From: Tenodera sinensis
Taxonomy: Eukaryota; Arthropoda; Insecta; Mantodea; Mantidae
NCBI GenBank assembly: GCA_030765045.1
Contig: CM060964.1
Location: 144,627,065 to 144,691,064, forward strand
Direction of reading: 5' to 3'
Length of the DNA: 64,000 nucleotides
Part shown: in pieces, positions 32,900-45,034 of the stretch
Numbering within the stretch: the first letter of the stretch is position 1
Layout of the letters: every line of letters begins with the position of its first letter
Position numbers and translations under genes: made by a program
Notes under the pieces: generated by a model
Seen by the model: only the letters and a program-made list of their open reading frames with translations
What the model was told of the DNA's origin: nothing
Databases searched by the model: none

Positions 32900-35800
32900 C
32901 GCTCTGCTCCTAACCATTTCAAATTGAAATTCTTCGGGTCACGAGTTAAGGCTCTAGGGAGCGTTTATAGACTGAGCTAAGTTTACATGCGCCCTGCTTA
33001 TCACACGGGAAGTGCAGAAATAAAGCATATTCCTTGCTTTGTAACTAGTGTAGTTAGGAGGCTTAGAGGCTTCAAAGTTACACCTTAAACAAGGCAGTTG
33101 GCTTTGTTGAAATCACTAAGCATTTCTAAAAAGACATATTGCAAATAGCGATTGTAGGTATCTAAGGCATTCACATAAATGGCTCACGCTATGATCTGAG
33201 AGTTCTTTTATGGTTACAAATGTACTGCTAGGTCACACACAGGGGCACTTGTAAACCGTAAGTTAAATAATTCCCAGCAGCTGATTGCCCTGCGCTTATC
33301 AAACTTCCACAAATTTAAGTAAATATTGGTTACACATTCCAGGTAAACAGAACCGCCCAGTCCAAAATATGTAACATTTCAAAAGGGTATTTCCTGTTCT
33401 CACAAGATGGCATGGAGCATTCAGCATAAAAATACACAAAACGTTCCTTAAGTTTTCATTAGGACAAGAGAAAGAAAAGCTCCTTCTCTGGAATTGTTCT
33501 CACTTAGTTAATTGGAAGTGACTGAGATACTCTGCCTCATATAATACGACTGTGTACAAGAATACACTGTTTCATTCATCACGCTACTAACAATGATCGG
33601 TTAACGCTTTTGAAGTAAACATATTTCTGGCAGCTTCTTTATTGCTGATTATGACAAGTTATTGGTTGCCTACCTTGGTCATCTTATAAGTGTCATAGAT
33701 AACGAATTCGATTTCTGACGTTTGGTTCGCATTTTCTCGCTGTGCTGCGTCTTCAAAAAATACTGCCTGTTTGTTTAATCTGACATATTTTCATCTATAT
33801 AAATCTTTTAAGGGGATGCTACACTAAACATTTGATTTTCTAATGTTTTCAGGTAATTTAGCTAACAATTTATTTTCATTCTTATCCTATATAAATATTA
33901 TATGATTCTAAAGTTCATATCTCTTTTACTTTCCGAGTAATTAAATTTTAAAGCCTCGTTTTATCATTCTCTGCCAAATGCTACACATGATGGGCTTATA
34001 AAAGAAACTTTTTAAAAATTCTATGTAATTTACGATATTATAACGCACAAATCTCTCTTATAATTTCATTCTACTAGTTATAGTTTAAAAAATTTAATTC
34101 TATCATTTGAAAGGTGTTTACAAATAAATAACTCAAAACCGTTCTGAACAAAATAAACATTATGCAAGATGTTTAATTTATTTTGTTTCGGGAATCTACA
34201 TGTAACATTTCAGAAGAACTGGATGAAGCTGCATCACGTGAAAGTTTGAAGTGTGTTTGAAAAAGTGAATGTGTTAAAAAATAATTTCCAACAACCTCAA
34301 ATTTCAAAACGCAATGCTGCGTACGACACATAAGCTGCCATGTTTAGTAACTGTTGGTTAATTATTTTCAAGCATATCTTGTTGCCAGTGCCCATGTTAG
34401 CTTGTTAAACTATCAGCCAATGCTGTATCTGTATTTCTTCGTAGGAGATGTTACCATTAATAAGAGTAGTGACAAAATAACAGACTTTTTTATATTGGTA
34501 CCTATTCGTTTTGATAGAGGAAGCACGCTTCAGCCTGGAGAAGCAACTAAATGTACCCAGGTACAACAATGAGCAGTGCTTGTTTTTATTGAGGTATATG
34601 TTAATGGATGGGTATCTCTTCCGTCGGCATTGTGCTGTTTGGAGGGTGCCGCAGCTGTGATACGCCCGTTGATCGGTTTCATTTACTTACTAGGTTAAAG
34701 TGTTATGTAACCATCACGCTCTTTTCTGCTCCATTTTTTGTTTTACGTGGGAGTGCATCTGGCTCAGCGCCGTGTTTCGTCACAAGCGTCATGAAGTTAG
34801 AACGTAACAGTTGAATGCTCCCAAACGCCAGCGCAGCTAGCGCCGACTTTGTATAAGTTGGCCGGGAGCCCCCATCCGCTCTTGTACACGCTAACAGCAG
34901 CGTCAGTACTTCGGCTGTATCGACGAGGGTCGGACTTAACCGGTGCAAAGGACGGAGAGACTGTGGAGAGTGAGTTTCATGTTATCAGTGCAGCATCCAA
35001 CATTTTGTGCAGCACGTATTTTCATTCCTTTTATTAGTTTACCACTCTTTGTTGTGCAAGTCTGTGTGTTGAAGTGCTCTTAAAGAAGGTAGGAATGTAA
35101 TTTAAGTTCACATCTAAAGAAGTCATCATGGTTTTCAGTGTTCTCTTCTACATAAAGGATGCCATCAAATCATGCAATACCTTATCGTTCCTAAAGTGAA
35201 ACCTGGTAACAACCGTGCATCATGATTATCCCTTTAGTGCTTCGCTTCAGCGTAAGTGCTACAGTTCGCTTGTGAAGTGATATAGAAGAAATCTAGAGCA
35301 AATGGTTCAGCTTTACGCATAACCGTAAAATCGCAATTCAAATAACGGCGCGCACGTCTTTTGTGTTGTGAAGTTTTGGAGAAGAAGGCGAACATGGGAA
35401 GGAATACTGTGCAATCTTCATCTTTGTACTTTTTCTATTGGCGGAACTACATGATGCGAGCAGATTTATATTTCAGCTGTTTAACTCCAACGTTAGTAGC
35501 ACAAGACACAGTCGGGAGTGTGTTAATGGTCTTAACAAACTAACGTTAATGTTCCAATGTCTCCAATGCTCTGCATTGCCATGTTTCAAGCGATAAGGTT
35601 CCAGTTGTGCGATGAGTTACGTTCGCGGTTCTTCCTGGAGATGACGGGTGTATGATTGTTCTGTTGGTACTAAACCCGCTCCATGGATAATCTCGCTTTG
35701 TGGCATGTTGGTCCGCCTCTAGAAGGAACGAAGATGGCGGAAGGACAGTATTGCCCAAATTTATTTTTCCATCAAATTTATTTTATGATTGATTCAATAA

Positions 35801-35900
35801 AGGTCCATCGCCCATGAGATAGACGCCCTTTTGGCCAACAAAAATAAGACGAGTAATTCGGATGTTTAAAAGCGCACACATAACTTAAACATCACGCGTA
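32900..35900. other. No gene recognised
   Basis: Three kilobases of mainly AT-rich DNA, with a moderately GC-rich patch at 34600-34960. Open frames stay below about 90 residues and match nothing I know. No splice-linked coding pattern was found by eye. Confidence 0.45.
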
Positions 35901-35916
35901 TGTCATCTACCCTATC

Positions 35917-36003
35917 AAATTCTGTTCTTTCTTTCTTTCCTTCCTTCTTTCTTTATTTCTTTCTTTTCTTCCTTCTTTCTTTCTATATTTCGTTTTTCCT
36001 CTG
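35917..36003. repeat. (CTTT)n pyrimidine microsatellite
   Basis: Degenerate TTTC/CTTC units. Confidence 0.88.
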
Positions 36004-36194
36004 TTCTTTCCTATTTAATATTTTCATAACGCTCGACTTTTCACTTCATCTATATCCATTCATTAATTTGCGTCCTTTTACAATTGCAAAGGACTAATTA
36101 CGCACATATAATTGTAGCCTTATTATGTAAAACTTCTGCAGTTTCGGTTAACTTTATATGCAGCCGTACAAAAACTAAGCACTTCAAACTTTGA

Positions 36195-36300
36195 ATAAGG
36201 GAAAGAGGACCTGTATCTGCGCCTCGCTGCTAAATAATCCAAAGGACCTGAGTTCAAATTAAATTCCCCTTGTCATGCTCACTAAGGCGCTTTCCCTAAA
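36195..36300 (+). repeat. Possible tRNA-like SINE head
   Basis: GACCTGAGTTCAAATT resembles a B box, about 45 nt after a weak A-box-like GCGCCTCGCTGCTAAA. Weak on its own. Confidence 0.3.
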
Positions 36301-36739
36301 TGATTCGTGGTTAAGGTTACTGCACATTCGAGGCTCATGTTGGGAACGGTGTTTACGCGTGTGCAAATACATGTGTGTATGTGTGTATAATATGGACCAA
36401 CAGACCACATCAATGAGAAAAAAAGGCGGGAAGCATAACTGGAGTTGGTTGAAAGCAGATAAAAAGTGAGAAGCACTGGTTCACGTAACAGTGGGTTTTC
36501 TTTACCTGAAGAAGCATATACCTACCTATAGTTCAATCCTGGCCTCTTTGGGCTCAGAACTCATTAGGGTAGTGTTTGATCACCATTTCATGCATCAACC
36601 CCATAGACCAGGAATATGATAAGGGATATGCTTATGAACCAACATTTCTCTGAATTAACAGCACACTGTATGACCTAAAAACAGGCGGAGTGATCGAATG
36701 TACAGTACCGTTCTCATCACATTCTTCTGTTTCCACCTT

Positions 36740-37090
36740 CGGGCATCTCTGCAACTGCCGGTCAGTTTTGCATAATTCCTGGTGGACGATAACCAAGCGA
36801 TTGAAATACTTCTTTTGAAAAGAATTTTATTAATGGTAAACTTCCAACTCAGAGTTTAGTATTATAGATATATTTTATTTAGTAATATTTTGTCCGTCTC
36901 TTCCTGTTTACTATTTATGCAAAAATCATCCAGAATGAAAAGATCTTCTGAAAACATTCCCAGAAAATTTAGGTTATGACTTAGAAACTGTCATGGAATC
37001 GCTCGTTTGTGTCCGTCACTGGATACTGACTGTTCCTCCGACTGAGGAATGGAGTTGGTTATTGACGCTCACTGCCATGCCAACCTGCTA
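36740..37090 (-). repeat. Fragment related to the 0.93 kb repeat
   Basis: In reverse it aligns with 14830-15080: a shared CAGTCAGTATC..AGTGACGGA stretch, AAATTTTCTGGGAATGTT and TTTTTGCATAAAT.GT. The shared head beyond the 16 kb copy suggests a subfamily with an extra or different end. Confidence 0.6.
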
Positions 37091-37094
37091 CTAT

Positions 37095-37990
37095 TCACGT
37101 CGAAACTCCTGCACATAACTTTCAGAGGCTCCACGGCTGTAGCAAATCCCAGAGTTGTCTAGTCAGAACTACCTAGTCTCGCTAGATCAACGCTCGGCTA
37201 TTAACACATTATTACAAGCCTAAACGTTATGTCAGATATAAAGAGAATGATCGAGCAAGCGTATATAAGAAGTGTAGTTTTAGCTTCAACCGCACGGTAT
37301 TTATATAGAACTATATTTTAGGTGTGTTTTGCGTGTATGAGCTCGACAAACTTGCTAATGAAAGCGGGTAACAAATAATATGATTACCTCCCTATCATTG
37401 CTAGTACAATCGGAATGAGCTTGTCTGGAAACATGTAAAGCGTCAATTTGCTCTCATAAATAATACATTTAAAATTGTGGAGAGTGAACGACTTGTTAAT
37501 GAAAAATTTGACAAGGTAACAAGAGAACAATGGGCTGCCTGTGTTAAACATGCAGAAAAAACTACAGGAACGAGATTTTATTAAAGTAATAAGTAAAGAA
37601 TAAACTCTAGATCCAATTGTGATTAACTTAAAATAACAGGACGTTTACTGGAATGACGTGGAAAGCTGGTATTATCCCTCTAGAATAATCAAGTACGTTA
37701 ATTTCTGGGGCCATTTATTTAGTTTTACTGAATAGCCAAGGTATACTTAGGGTTTAATCTACAGCTCCAATTAATAGCTCTCGATAACACGCACAGCGAA
37801 ATATTATCCTTAGGCCGCGATGCATGCTACTATCTGTATCTCTCTGACACACAAGCACGCGATATGGCTACATTGTAGCGCGCTCCTATTGGCTACTGCC
37901 ATATGCAGGAGACATGTCGCAGATAATACTGGTACACCATCTGTCAGAGGCCTGGGCGACTCGCGGGATAGGTACCTTGTGTCACCATTA
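37095..37990. other. No gene recognised
   Basis: Nothing supported on either strand. Confidence 0.4.
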
Positions 37991-37997
37991 TTTTTTA

Positions 37998-38062
37998 CCT
38001 GCTAAACATAAAGCTATCAGAGCAAGATCGTGAGCAGACTGCACTCACTGAGCACCAGTTGC
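37998..38062. repeat. Short repeat shared with 48718-48785
   Basis: CTGCTAAACATA is followed about 30 nt later by GAGCAG.CTGC.CTCA and TGAGCACCAGTT, in the same order and spacing as at 48718-48785. Origin unknown. Confidence 0.6.
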
Positions 38063-38224
38063 CCAGTTTGGATCTATCATGAAAATGTACCTGTGTTAGA
38101 TAGCGTGGTTTGGGCCAATTTTTATGCAGGGTATGAGTATTAAATGAATTCTTTGTAGTAGATCCTAACTTCGGAGATTTGTATTGCTTTTTCTCCATTC
38201 TACTCAAATATGAACCAAGTAATC

Positions 38225-39601
38225 CAGGCATCGGCAAACATGTACTCAATGAGGTGTCACTATGACGTCTCTACATGCAACCCGCAATGCACATGGCGTA
38301 ATGTAGAACAGGGGATGGCATTGACCTTCGTTCAGAGTCAGTGCTGGACTCGCTCGCTACAGAGTACAATAAGGAATAGTACATAAACTTGAATCCACCT
38401 ATTTTGGTCTACGACACTTTAGGTATGCCTAGATATTTGGGCAATATATTTCAATTCACTTCTATTTGCAATGTACCATGAAAATCTAGTGATATATCAC
38501 AAGTAGCTCTCTCAGGATAGCAAATTAACATCTGTTAATCGCGATACAAGACTTTTTTTTTATTCAGTTTCTTTTCTTCTACACATTTCTTAAATGCTTG
38601 AAATAATTCTGCCCCTGTTGTATGTTCCCTAAGTGGAATGACTTCAAGCCTATATTCTTGTATCGAGAGGTTGTTAGTAACTCCACGAGTGAAAATTACC
38701 AATTGTGCTGTGCCAACGTTATCAATGCTTTCATCCAATGCGAGAGAAACGGCTATAAATCCATGGACCTCGGTTTTTAGTCGTTTTTCGGTTATTTATG
38801 CTATTTTATGTATCCTTCTCTGTATGGTTCGTGGTGATAATGCAATATTGGTAAAACTATCGTATTGTTCAGGGTAAATTATGTTGGCAACTTTACTCTC
38901 ACATTTTTTATGAAAACTCCATCACTAAAACACCTCAGTGACTGAGCAATCTCCAAAGCAACAGCATATCTGGCGTGAAGTTGTCTATCAGTTATAATAT
39001 TTGAATTAATATTAGGTGTATTATCTGAATATTGCTCTTTGAGCTGTTACAGTTGGTTTGTCCAATCTAGACCTGAAAAAAAAAAATGAAAAAGGACATT
39101 GCTTCTTTAAATCGTGGTGTAAATTTATAAATACAAGCTTGTCTATAAATTGTATGGTGGTCTTACGACATGTATCATAATGCCGCTTGATGTTCCATTG
39201 ATGAGTGCGTTTTTTAACTTTAGAGCACAACAAACACCTTACGTTCCTTGCATGATGAGAGAAGAAATCATCAAAGTTCTATTCTAGATATCAAATTTAA
39301 TAGACCAGGAATAATTAGATGCACTCTAATTCTATGAATATACTAAGACTTTAGGTTAAATAAACTAATATCCTTCAAAGTTATAAATAAAGAAATTTAT
39401 ACTTAAGTCTTAGTATTAAATTCCACCTTGACAGACATGTTTAGAAGTGCAGGTAAATACGACAGGACAGTTCGCCCGTGATCGGTGTGTATGCAGTGCC
39501 AGTTAAGGCTGCGAGGGAGGGGGAGGGGGAGACAGAGTAAGCGCTGCCCCTGACACGTCATAGTTGCGAGGCCTCATTGAGTACATGTTTGCCGATGCCT
39601 G
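38225..39601 (-). mobile_element. hAT element with 30-bp perfect terminal repeats
   Basis: The first 30 nt (38225-38254, beginning CAGGCATCGGCAAAC) are the exact reverse complement of the last 30 (39572-39601). The flanks are the 8-bp direct repeat AAGTAATC (38217-38224 and 39602-39609). The length is 1377 bp. Inside is the N-terminal and middle part of a transposase on the minus strand, so it is an internally deleted, non-autonomous copy. Perfect ends suggest it moved more recently than its coding decay would suggest, through enzyme supplied elsewhere. Confidence 0.95.
38536..39240 (-). pseudogene. hAT transposase relic (N-terminal and central region)
   Basis: Reading leftwards: RTHQWNIKRHYDTC near 39190 (the HxxxC end of a BED-like zinc finger), RQLHARYAVALEIAQSLRCF near 38960, PRTIQRRIHKI near 38820, then VSLALDESIDNVGTAQLVIF near 38720, which carries the first catalytic Asp region, and REHTTGAELFQAFKKCVEEK near 38590. 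The sequence stops before the expected second Asp (usually 'TDGAP'). Frameshifts occur near 39040, 38900 and 38800. The family resembles hAT proteins related to vertebrate GTF2IRD2/ZBED-type domesticates (from memory). Confidence 0.85.
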
Positions 39602-39609
39602 AAGTAATC

Positions 39610-40725
39610 CAAAAAGAACGTAAAATTAGTGTAGCTGAGCTACTGACTGTAAAGTGAAGATGGAGGAAAATAGAGAGCAGTGACAACAGCAGTGCTTTGC
39701 TCTTATAAATATGATTTACAATTCTACTTTTCTGGTCTTGTAGGCTCCCTGCAACGAGGGATAATACTTCTCAACGACAACATGTGAATAATAGGAATAA
39801 TGTCGCAACAAATGCATAACAGAACAGCTCAACTATTACGTCATGCAATTATAAGAAGCTAACTGAGGAACTTCCAAGTTTTATAATCTCATTTTGCTCA
39901 TATAATTTATTTACATATATTTCGAAAGGCACGTTCTGTGTGTCATTCAATATTCACCTAAACCATACATTCAGTTGGGCAGCTTCAATAGGATTGTAAA
40001 TCGTTTTATAGCCTGTTTAAACACAGGAGACGAAATAGAGTTAAAGAAATCTTCAAAATGAAATTTCGAAGTAGTGACTAGAGGGCGGAAGATTGTGCGA
40101 AAATCCACAAGCTTAGTGCAGATGGGTTCTGGTGTTGCTATCGCGCAGGCGCCTACTGATGAGCATGCATATACGATGGGTGCATGGTACCGGTTACGGC
40201 ATTCATTCTCCATGGCCAACTACCCTGTATCGCATGTGACCGCACGCGGTTCCGCGCTCTAGTAGCGGCATATTTCATTAATTTGCAAAGTTGTAGGGAC
40301 CCTTCAAAACGCCTTAAGAAAACAATTAACTTTAAATTATAGTAATAATTAAGACTCAAGTATTTAGTCAGAAAGCAAAATAAAACAAGAATATTTTAAC
40401 ATGTTAGTGACGGGATTATGTGCTATCTGTGTCTCGTAAACATAAGGGAGGGGGTAGTGTCGCGCACTAACACATACAGCCAAAGACATGGAGAACCGCA
40501 AACCTAGTGAAATGACGGACGCAGCATTATACAATATATTGCACATTTATTCACAAATTATACAAAAAAAATATATTTTCCTATACCTAATATGATTTAA
40601 ACATATATAAAATAAGCATTACTATTAACAATGTGCACAGTAAATGAGAAGGTAATTAATTGTGACCATACACACATTATGTCTATGTATATGTTTTGTT
40701 ACAATGAATAACAGTATGCATTTTG
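39610..40725. other. No gene recognised
   Basis: AT-rich; nothing supported. Confidence 0.4.
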
Positions 40726-40728
40726 AGA

Positions 40729-41062
40729 TTAGCAAGCGAAAATGATCCTTTGTTCTCCTCTAAAGATGATCTGTATTGGGTATTCCCTGCGTATTGTTGT
40801 CGCGAATGGTAAGATTTTACCAATATATTTTCCTAGAAACTTTTTGAAATGGCGATTTTCTAGTCCCCAGAAGGAGATATTTGTGCGCATCATGTTGCAC
40901 AGATCACGACGAAAGCTATTGTGTTTGTCTAAATTAACGTTACACATTTTCCTTCTTGCAGTTTCTAGAGCATCGTTCCAAATATTGTCCGAACATTTAT
41001 TACTTTTAGAATTTGGTACAGATTTATTAATGGCGTTTGTTATAGCTTTAATAAATGTGCAC
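40729..41062 (-). pseudogene. hAT-related transposase fragment (N-terminal region)
   Basis: The open frame contains NSFRRDLCNMMRTNISFWGL, then ENRHFKKFLGKYIGKILPFA and TTIRREY. This resembles a conserved N-terminal segment of hAT-like proteins in which a short helical block is followed by 'F..FL.KY....IP..STLRK.Y' (from memory). The frame continues without a stop into the tRNA-like sequence at 41075-41185, which is not coding. Only about 110 residues remain; no catalytic residues are included. Confidence 0.5.
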
Positions 41063-41074
41063 CAAATTCTAAAA

Positions 41075-41185
41075 GTAAGAAAGAAACACACAAACAGCCA
41101 TGCCCAAATCGGGACTCTAACTCGCGATCCCCTGTGCCACGGAGCACAAGCGAGAGTGGCCACGTAGGCCGGATCTAACTACATG
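41075..41185 (-). repeat. tRNA-derived SINE head, minus strand
   Basis: In reverse: GTGGCCACTCTCGCTTGTG (A-box region), then GGGGATCGCGAGTTAGAGTC, whose end is a decayed B box. No body is recognised beyond the coding-like fragment to its left. Confidence 0.55.
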
Positions 41186-41651
41186 GAGTTACGATAGCCT
41201 GTGGCAGAGTACTGCGGATCCCACTATGAAGCTTTCAGAGTTACCTTCTATCATTGTTGTAGGAGTCAAATTTAACTTCGTATTATTTTTGTACGGTACC
41301 GCCCATAATATTTTGGTTATCATAGTATGAAATCGGTTGTTTCGGTTTAGTTATAGTGAAACTGTCAGAAGCTTGTTGTTTATAAAACAACCGTTAATTT
41401 ATTGTATTTGCCAAACCTTTTACGTTCAACCCAGCAGTACCTCACACCCATAGTGCACGTACTATAGGTTGAGACCCTTGGACTAGATCATTGTAAACCA
41501 TGTACAAAAGAGAGAGAGAGAGAGAGAAATGTCTGGAACACCAGACTACTGTAATGGCAGAGAACAACTCCACGAGTACCAAATAACTTGCAGTTTTCAA
41601 CAGGTAGGTATGTCTGTCTATCTGTCTATCAACTGAAAGACAAAACCGCTG

Positions 41652-42052
41652 TTAATCAGTAAACACCAGATACCGAAACTTTTTATTTATCTTCTCGTTT
41701 GTTGCTACGACACTGTCGCGCCAAAAGCCGCCGGCTCTACCAGCAAAGTACCTTTTGTTTCCGCGGCCGAAAGCCGCCCACTCAGTTTGCGTCTTTGTCA
41801 ACAGAGATGAGGAAAATAGGTCTCGAGTATCTTTTAAGATAGCGTATGTCGTATGCACATTATAATTACGTAAAACTCATTTGTATCTAACCCGAATTTA
41901 ATACGTGTAACAGCGAATTACATATAAATGCATGACGTATAAATAAGGTTTTATTAACGCGTTTCTAAATTACGTTTTGTCGGGGCCAACAAACACTTAC
42001 CTATAAATACGAATTACTTAGAACTGGGTTACGTATAAAGCAGGTTCAGCTC
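41652..42052 (+). repeat. Terminal fragment of a pogo-like element
   Basis: It aligns with 44597-44982 of the better pogo-like copy: CAGTAAACACCAG, GCTACGACA.TGT, AAAGCCGCC, GCGTCTTTGTC, TTTTAAGATAGCGTATGT and GAACTGGGTTACGTA. It ends with CAGGTTCAGCT, close to the family terminus. The other half is missing, and the break lies where the coding part would begin. Confidence 0.8.
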
Positions 42053-42059
42053 TGCATTT

Positions 42060-42805
42060 TTCCTTCGCTGAAGTGCAGTAACATGTTTTAGTAGTTTAAA
42101 GGTTGGTATTGAACGCTTGTGATCTGAAATTGAGAGTATTGAAGGGATGCAAAAATAAAGATTGCTATTTTCTCCATTTGTATTTAACTTGTTATAGTAA
42201 TATTAGTGGCAACGCAGGATGACTGACAAATGTGTTATGGTTTGCTCCTCCCTTTCGGTGCATGTGTAATGTCAAGTTCAAGGTCTGTGCTATTTATACA
42301 TCCCGGGCTCTGAAGCGGTGTCGAGCGCAGCATCAGTGGTTCCTTATGTGAATGCAGATACCTATATCTGGTACATGAAAGAATCTGTGTCATCTGTTGT
42401 GGGGTACAAGTGTCTCCACTGGAAGTCACCTGACCTTTGAATTTCATCAGCTAGTACATACCCGGCATGCCACCCATTTCTGGATACTGCAAGTTGGAGA
42501 CCAGTCTTGGAGGTCCTTATCCAGAGAGTTCTGTCCTTCATCTCCCACATTTACAGATACCTATCTTAGGCGTCCAAATATGTAAACATCCGTAAGAAAC
42601 AAATAAAAAACAAACTGATCCAGTTCTTCTGAATGCTCATATATCTGACACACCATCTATGATGAGCCTTTGGTGTACGAGCAGTGTTGCCAGCTCTCCA
42701 TACTTACGAGTCAAAAGGCTTTACTGCCATAGTTCAAGGTCATATATTAGTAAATGCAGAACACCGATCATCGCTCATATGATAAGGAATAAGCATCTTA
42801 CACAT
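42060..42805. other. No gene recognised
   Basis: Short open frames on both strands (for example 42362-42550 minus) have no recognised family. Confidence 0.4.
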
Positions 42806-42824
42806 TTTTCTTATACCCTAATAG

Positions 42825-43409
42825 CAGAGCGGGATGGCTCAGGCGGTAACATCTGTGGCCGGCACTCTGAAGGTCGCGTGTTCGATCCCCGTGACCCATG
42901 TGTATATACTGAGGTTTCCCCGGGTCACCAGTCGAATGCTGGGAAGGATTTCTATATCTTCAAAATTTCCTGTCCCTCCGTTTCTTTACATTAATAATTT
43001 AATTTCACCCTTCAACACGTTAGGCTTCTTTCAGGGTTGGAAGCGTCGGGAAGCGTCGCGGCAGCAGCATGGTAGGGGAACGAATGCGCTTTGGAACTCT
43101 CGTCCCCCGGATTAGAAGGCACGCCCACTGGTTTCCGGGCCTCCCATGGGATGGTACAAGCCCAAGGGGGGAGGGGAGCCGATTTCCGAGTCTCGCACCA
43201 CTTGGGGCTACGAAGGGATGGGAGAGGAACCGGGCTGAGCCAGTCTCCGCTGGGGTGCTTCTAACTGGGAAAATGTCCTCTGCTTTGTCGTGGCAGCGTT
43301 CCGGCCGCCCTTAGTAGCCATTCGCCTCGTCCTTCCTCCCAGGTGGTGCCCCGTTTGGAGCATAGGTACAAAAGATCGCCTTTCGGTCTCTGCAAGTTGT
43401 CATAATCAT
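42825..43409 (+). repeat. 0.59 kb tRNA-derived SINE, plus copy with target duplication
   Basis: The head has GAGCGGGATGGCTCAGGCGG (A box) and GTGTTCGATCCCCGTG (B box). The body matches the minus copy at 17366-17957. Direct repeats ATACCCTAATAG (42813-42824) and ATACCGTAATAG (43410-43421) flank it with one mismatch and define a 585 bp element. This is long for a tRNA-derived SINE, so it may be a fusion of two units. Confidence 0.93.
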
Positions 43410-43424
43410 ATACCGTAATAGTTG

Positions 43425-44003
43425 AGCTTATATGATGAATTCTGCGAGATAATTTCTAATATTAAGTACTGCGAAAGCTTGTGTAAGAAATTAAACTTTT
43501 CCTTGTTTTCCTCTTCCTTCTCTTCCTTCTCTTTTCTCTTTCCTAAGGGTAATTTACATCCCTCAAGCGCACTGAGATTCACTGAGACTATAAAGAAATG
43601 TTAATAAAATTACCTACTAGATATCAACACCGACTGTGATTTAATTGACAGTCGATGGAAGGAAGATGCGCAGTTGTTTTGCTTGCTATGTGATTTCGGT
43701 ACATTTCAGCAAAAACAATTGACTGTCACTCAATGGTCGGCCGCCGAAATGAATGCGCAGATGATTGCATATCTCTCAGGAACAACTTCTTTTGCCGTTG
43801 TTTCTCCATTCCAAGCGCCCACTTCCTTTGACCGAGAGCTCCTAATGGACTTGGATCACACTGTTGGACATAGGTGTCATTTAACCAACAGACACAAGCA
43901 TGTCAGGCACGTGTCATGAATTGTATGCTTACTCATAAATACACAACTTATGCTCATAAGTGTAGTTTGAATTACAAGAGTGACACCCGAGTATTAAAGG
44001 GTC
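43425..44003. other. No gene recognised
   Basis: Nothing supported apart from a short TTCC/TTCT tract near 43500-43545. Confidence 0.4.
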
Positions 44004-44130
44004 TACAGTTGAACCTGATTTATGCGTATATCAAGGGGAAGAGGAAAGATTACTTGTAACTCAGTTTTACTTAGAAATGGGATTTTGATAACGCATCATA
44101 ATTTGTTTTAGAAAAAGCAATACAATGGAC

Positions 44131-44394
44131 CTAGATGTGTAAAACTTTACAAACAACAGAGCATGTGCGAAGAAAACATATTGAACTTGGTCCTCCTTTA
44201 AAGAAATCGGTTAATTTGGCTTGCTTCACTTGCATACACCTCATTTTGTTACTGATGACTATGCGTAGCGTGGTATAAGTAATGCCCAAGTCTGAAGCAA
44301 TTTCGGCTTTGGTTTTCTGTGGCTTAAATTCCACCTCTCGTATGAATTTTACTTCCTGATCTGGTGTATAACATTTCCTTTTTCTGTTATCCAT
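44131..44394 (-). pseudogene. Pogo-like transposase: DNA-binding N-terminus joined to C-terminal tail
   Basis: The reading starts MDNRKRKCYTPDQEVKFIRE and continues with KTKAEIASDLGITYTTLRIV, the first helix-turn-helix of pogo/Tigger and CENP-B-like proteins. Straight after this comes KQAKLTDFFK, which resembles the end of Tigger-type transposases, so the DDE core of several hundred residues is deleted in frame. The product, if made, would bind element ends without catalysing movement; that is inference. Confidence 0.72.
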
Positions 44395-44408
44395 GGCTTG
44401 TTAAACTG

Positions 44409-44595
44409 CTCGCAAAAGTTAAAGGCATGTGAACGCTGGCCAATGCTCAAGCAGAGCGCTGTTGCCAAGCGTGGTGCGTGTACCGGCAGAGGTTCTGTAC
44501 ATATCACATTTGGCAGCGCTGGTAGGAGGGGCAAGCTTAGGATTCGCTGGAGTCTGCAGTACGGCCCACCTCCATGTGCCTTTAACTTTTGCGAG
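44409..44595. mobile_element. 187-bp element with 19-bp perfect inverted ends, nested
   Basis: 44409-44427 (CTCGCAAAAGTTAAAGGCA) is the exact reverse complement of 44577-44595. The interior is GC-rich and non-coding, unlike its surroundings. The related pogo-like fragment at 41652 lacks it. No clear target duplication is visible, so the exact ends and the superfamily are open. Confidence 0.7.
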
Positions 44596-45034
44596 GAAAT
44601 CAGTAAACACCAGCTACCGAATATGTTTATCTTTATTTCTCGTTTCTTGCTACGACATTGTAGTGCCGAAAGCCGCCAGCTCAACCAGCAAACACCTTCG
44701 TCTGTTGTTTCCGTGACCGAAGCCCGCCGCTAATCTTGCGTCTTTGTCGACAGAAATAAGGAAAATAAGCCTCAAGTTTCTTTTAAGATAGCGTATGTAT
44801 GCACATTTTAACTGCATAAAACTCAGTTGTATTTCACTCAAATGTAATACTATAACAGCAAATTACGTATAAATAAGGTTCTATTTACACGTTTCTAAAT
44901 TACATTTTTCCGGAACCTACAATAATTTACATGTAAATATGAATTAGTCGGAACTGGGTTACGTACAAAGCAGATTCAACTATATTTTGCCTGTAATTAA
45001 CAATACAATACAATACTACATTCCATTACGTTCA

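Larger units (their letters stand above)
44006..44982 (-). mobile_element. Pogo/Tigger-like element, internally deleted
   Basis: The left end reads CAGTTGAACCTG after TA (44004-44005). The right end in reverse reads AGTTGAATCTG after one changed base, next to TA (44983-44984). The ends and TA target fit pogo/Tigger-type elements. The 977 bp element holds a short transposase remnant on the minus strand and, just upstream of its start codon, a 187-bp inverted-repeat insertion. Confidence 0.82.

Noticed and set aside
40742..41167. 141-residue plus-strand frame
   Set aside because: It is antisense to the hAT-like fragment and tRNA-like unit.
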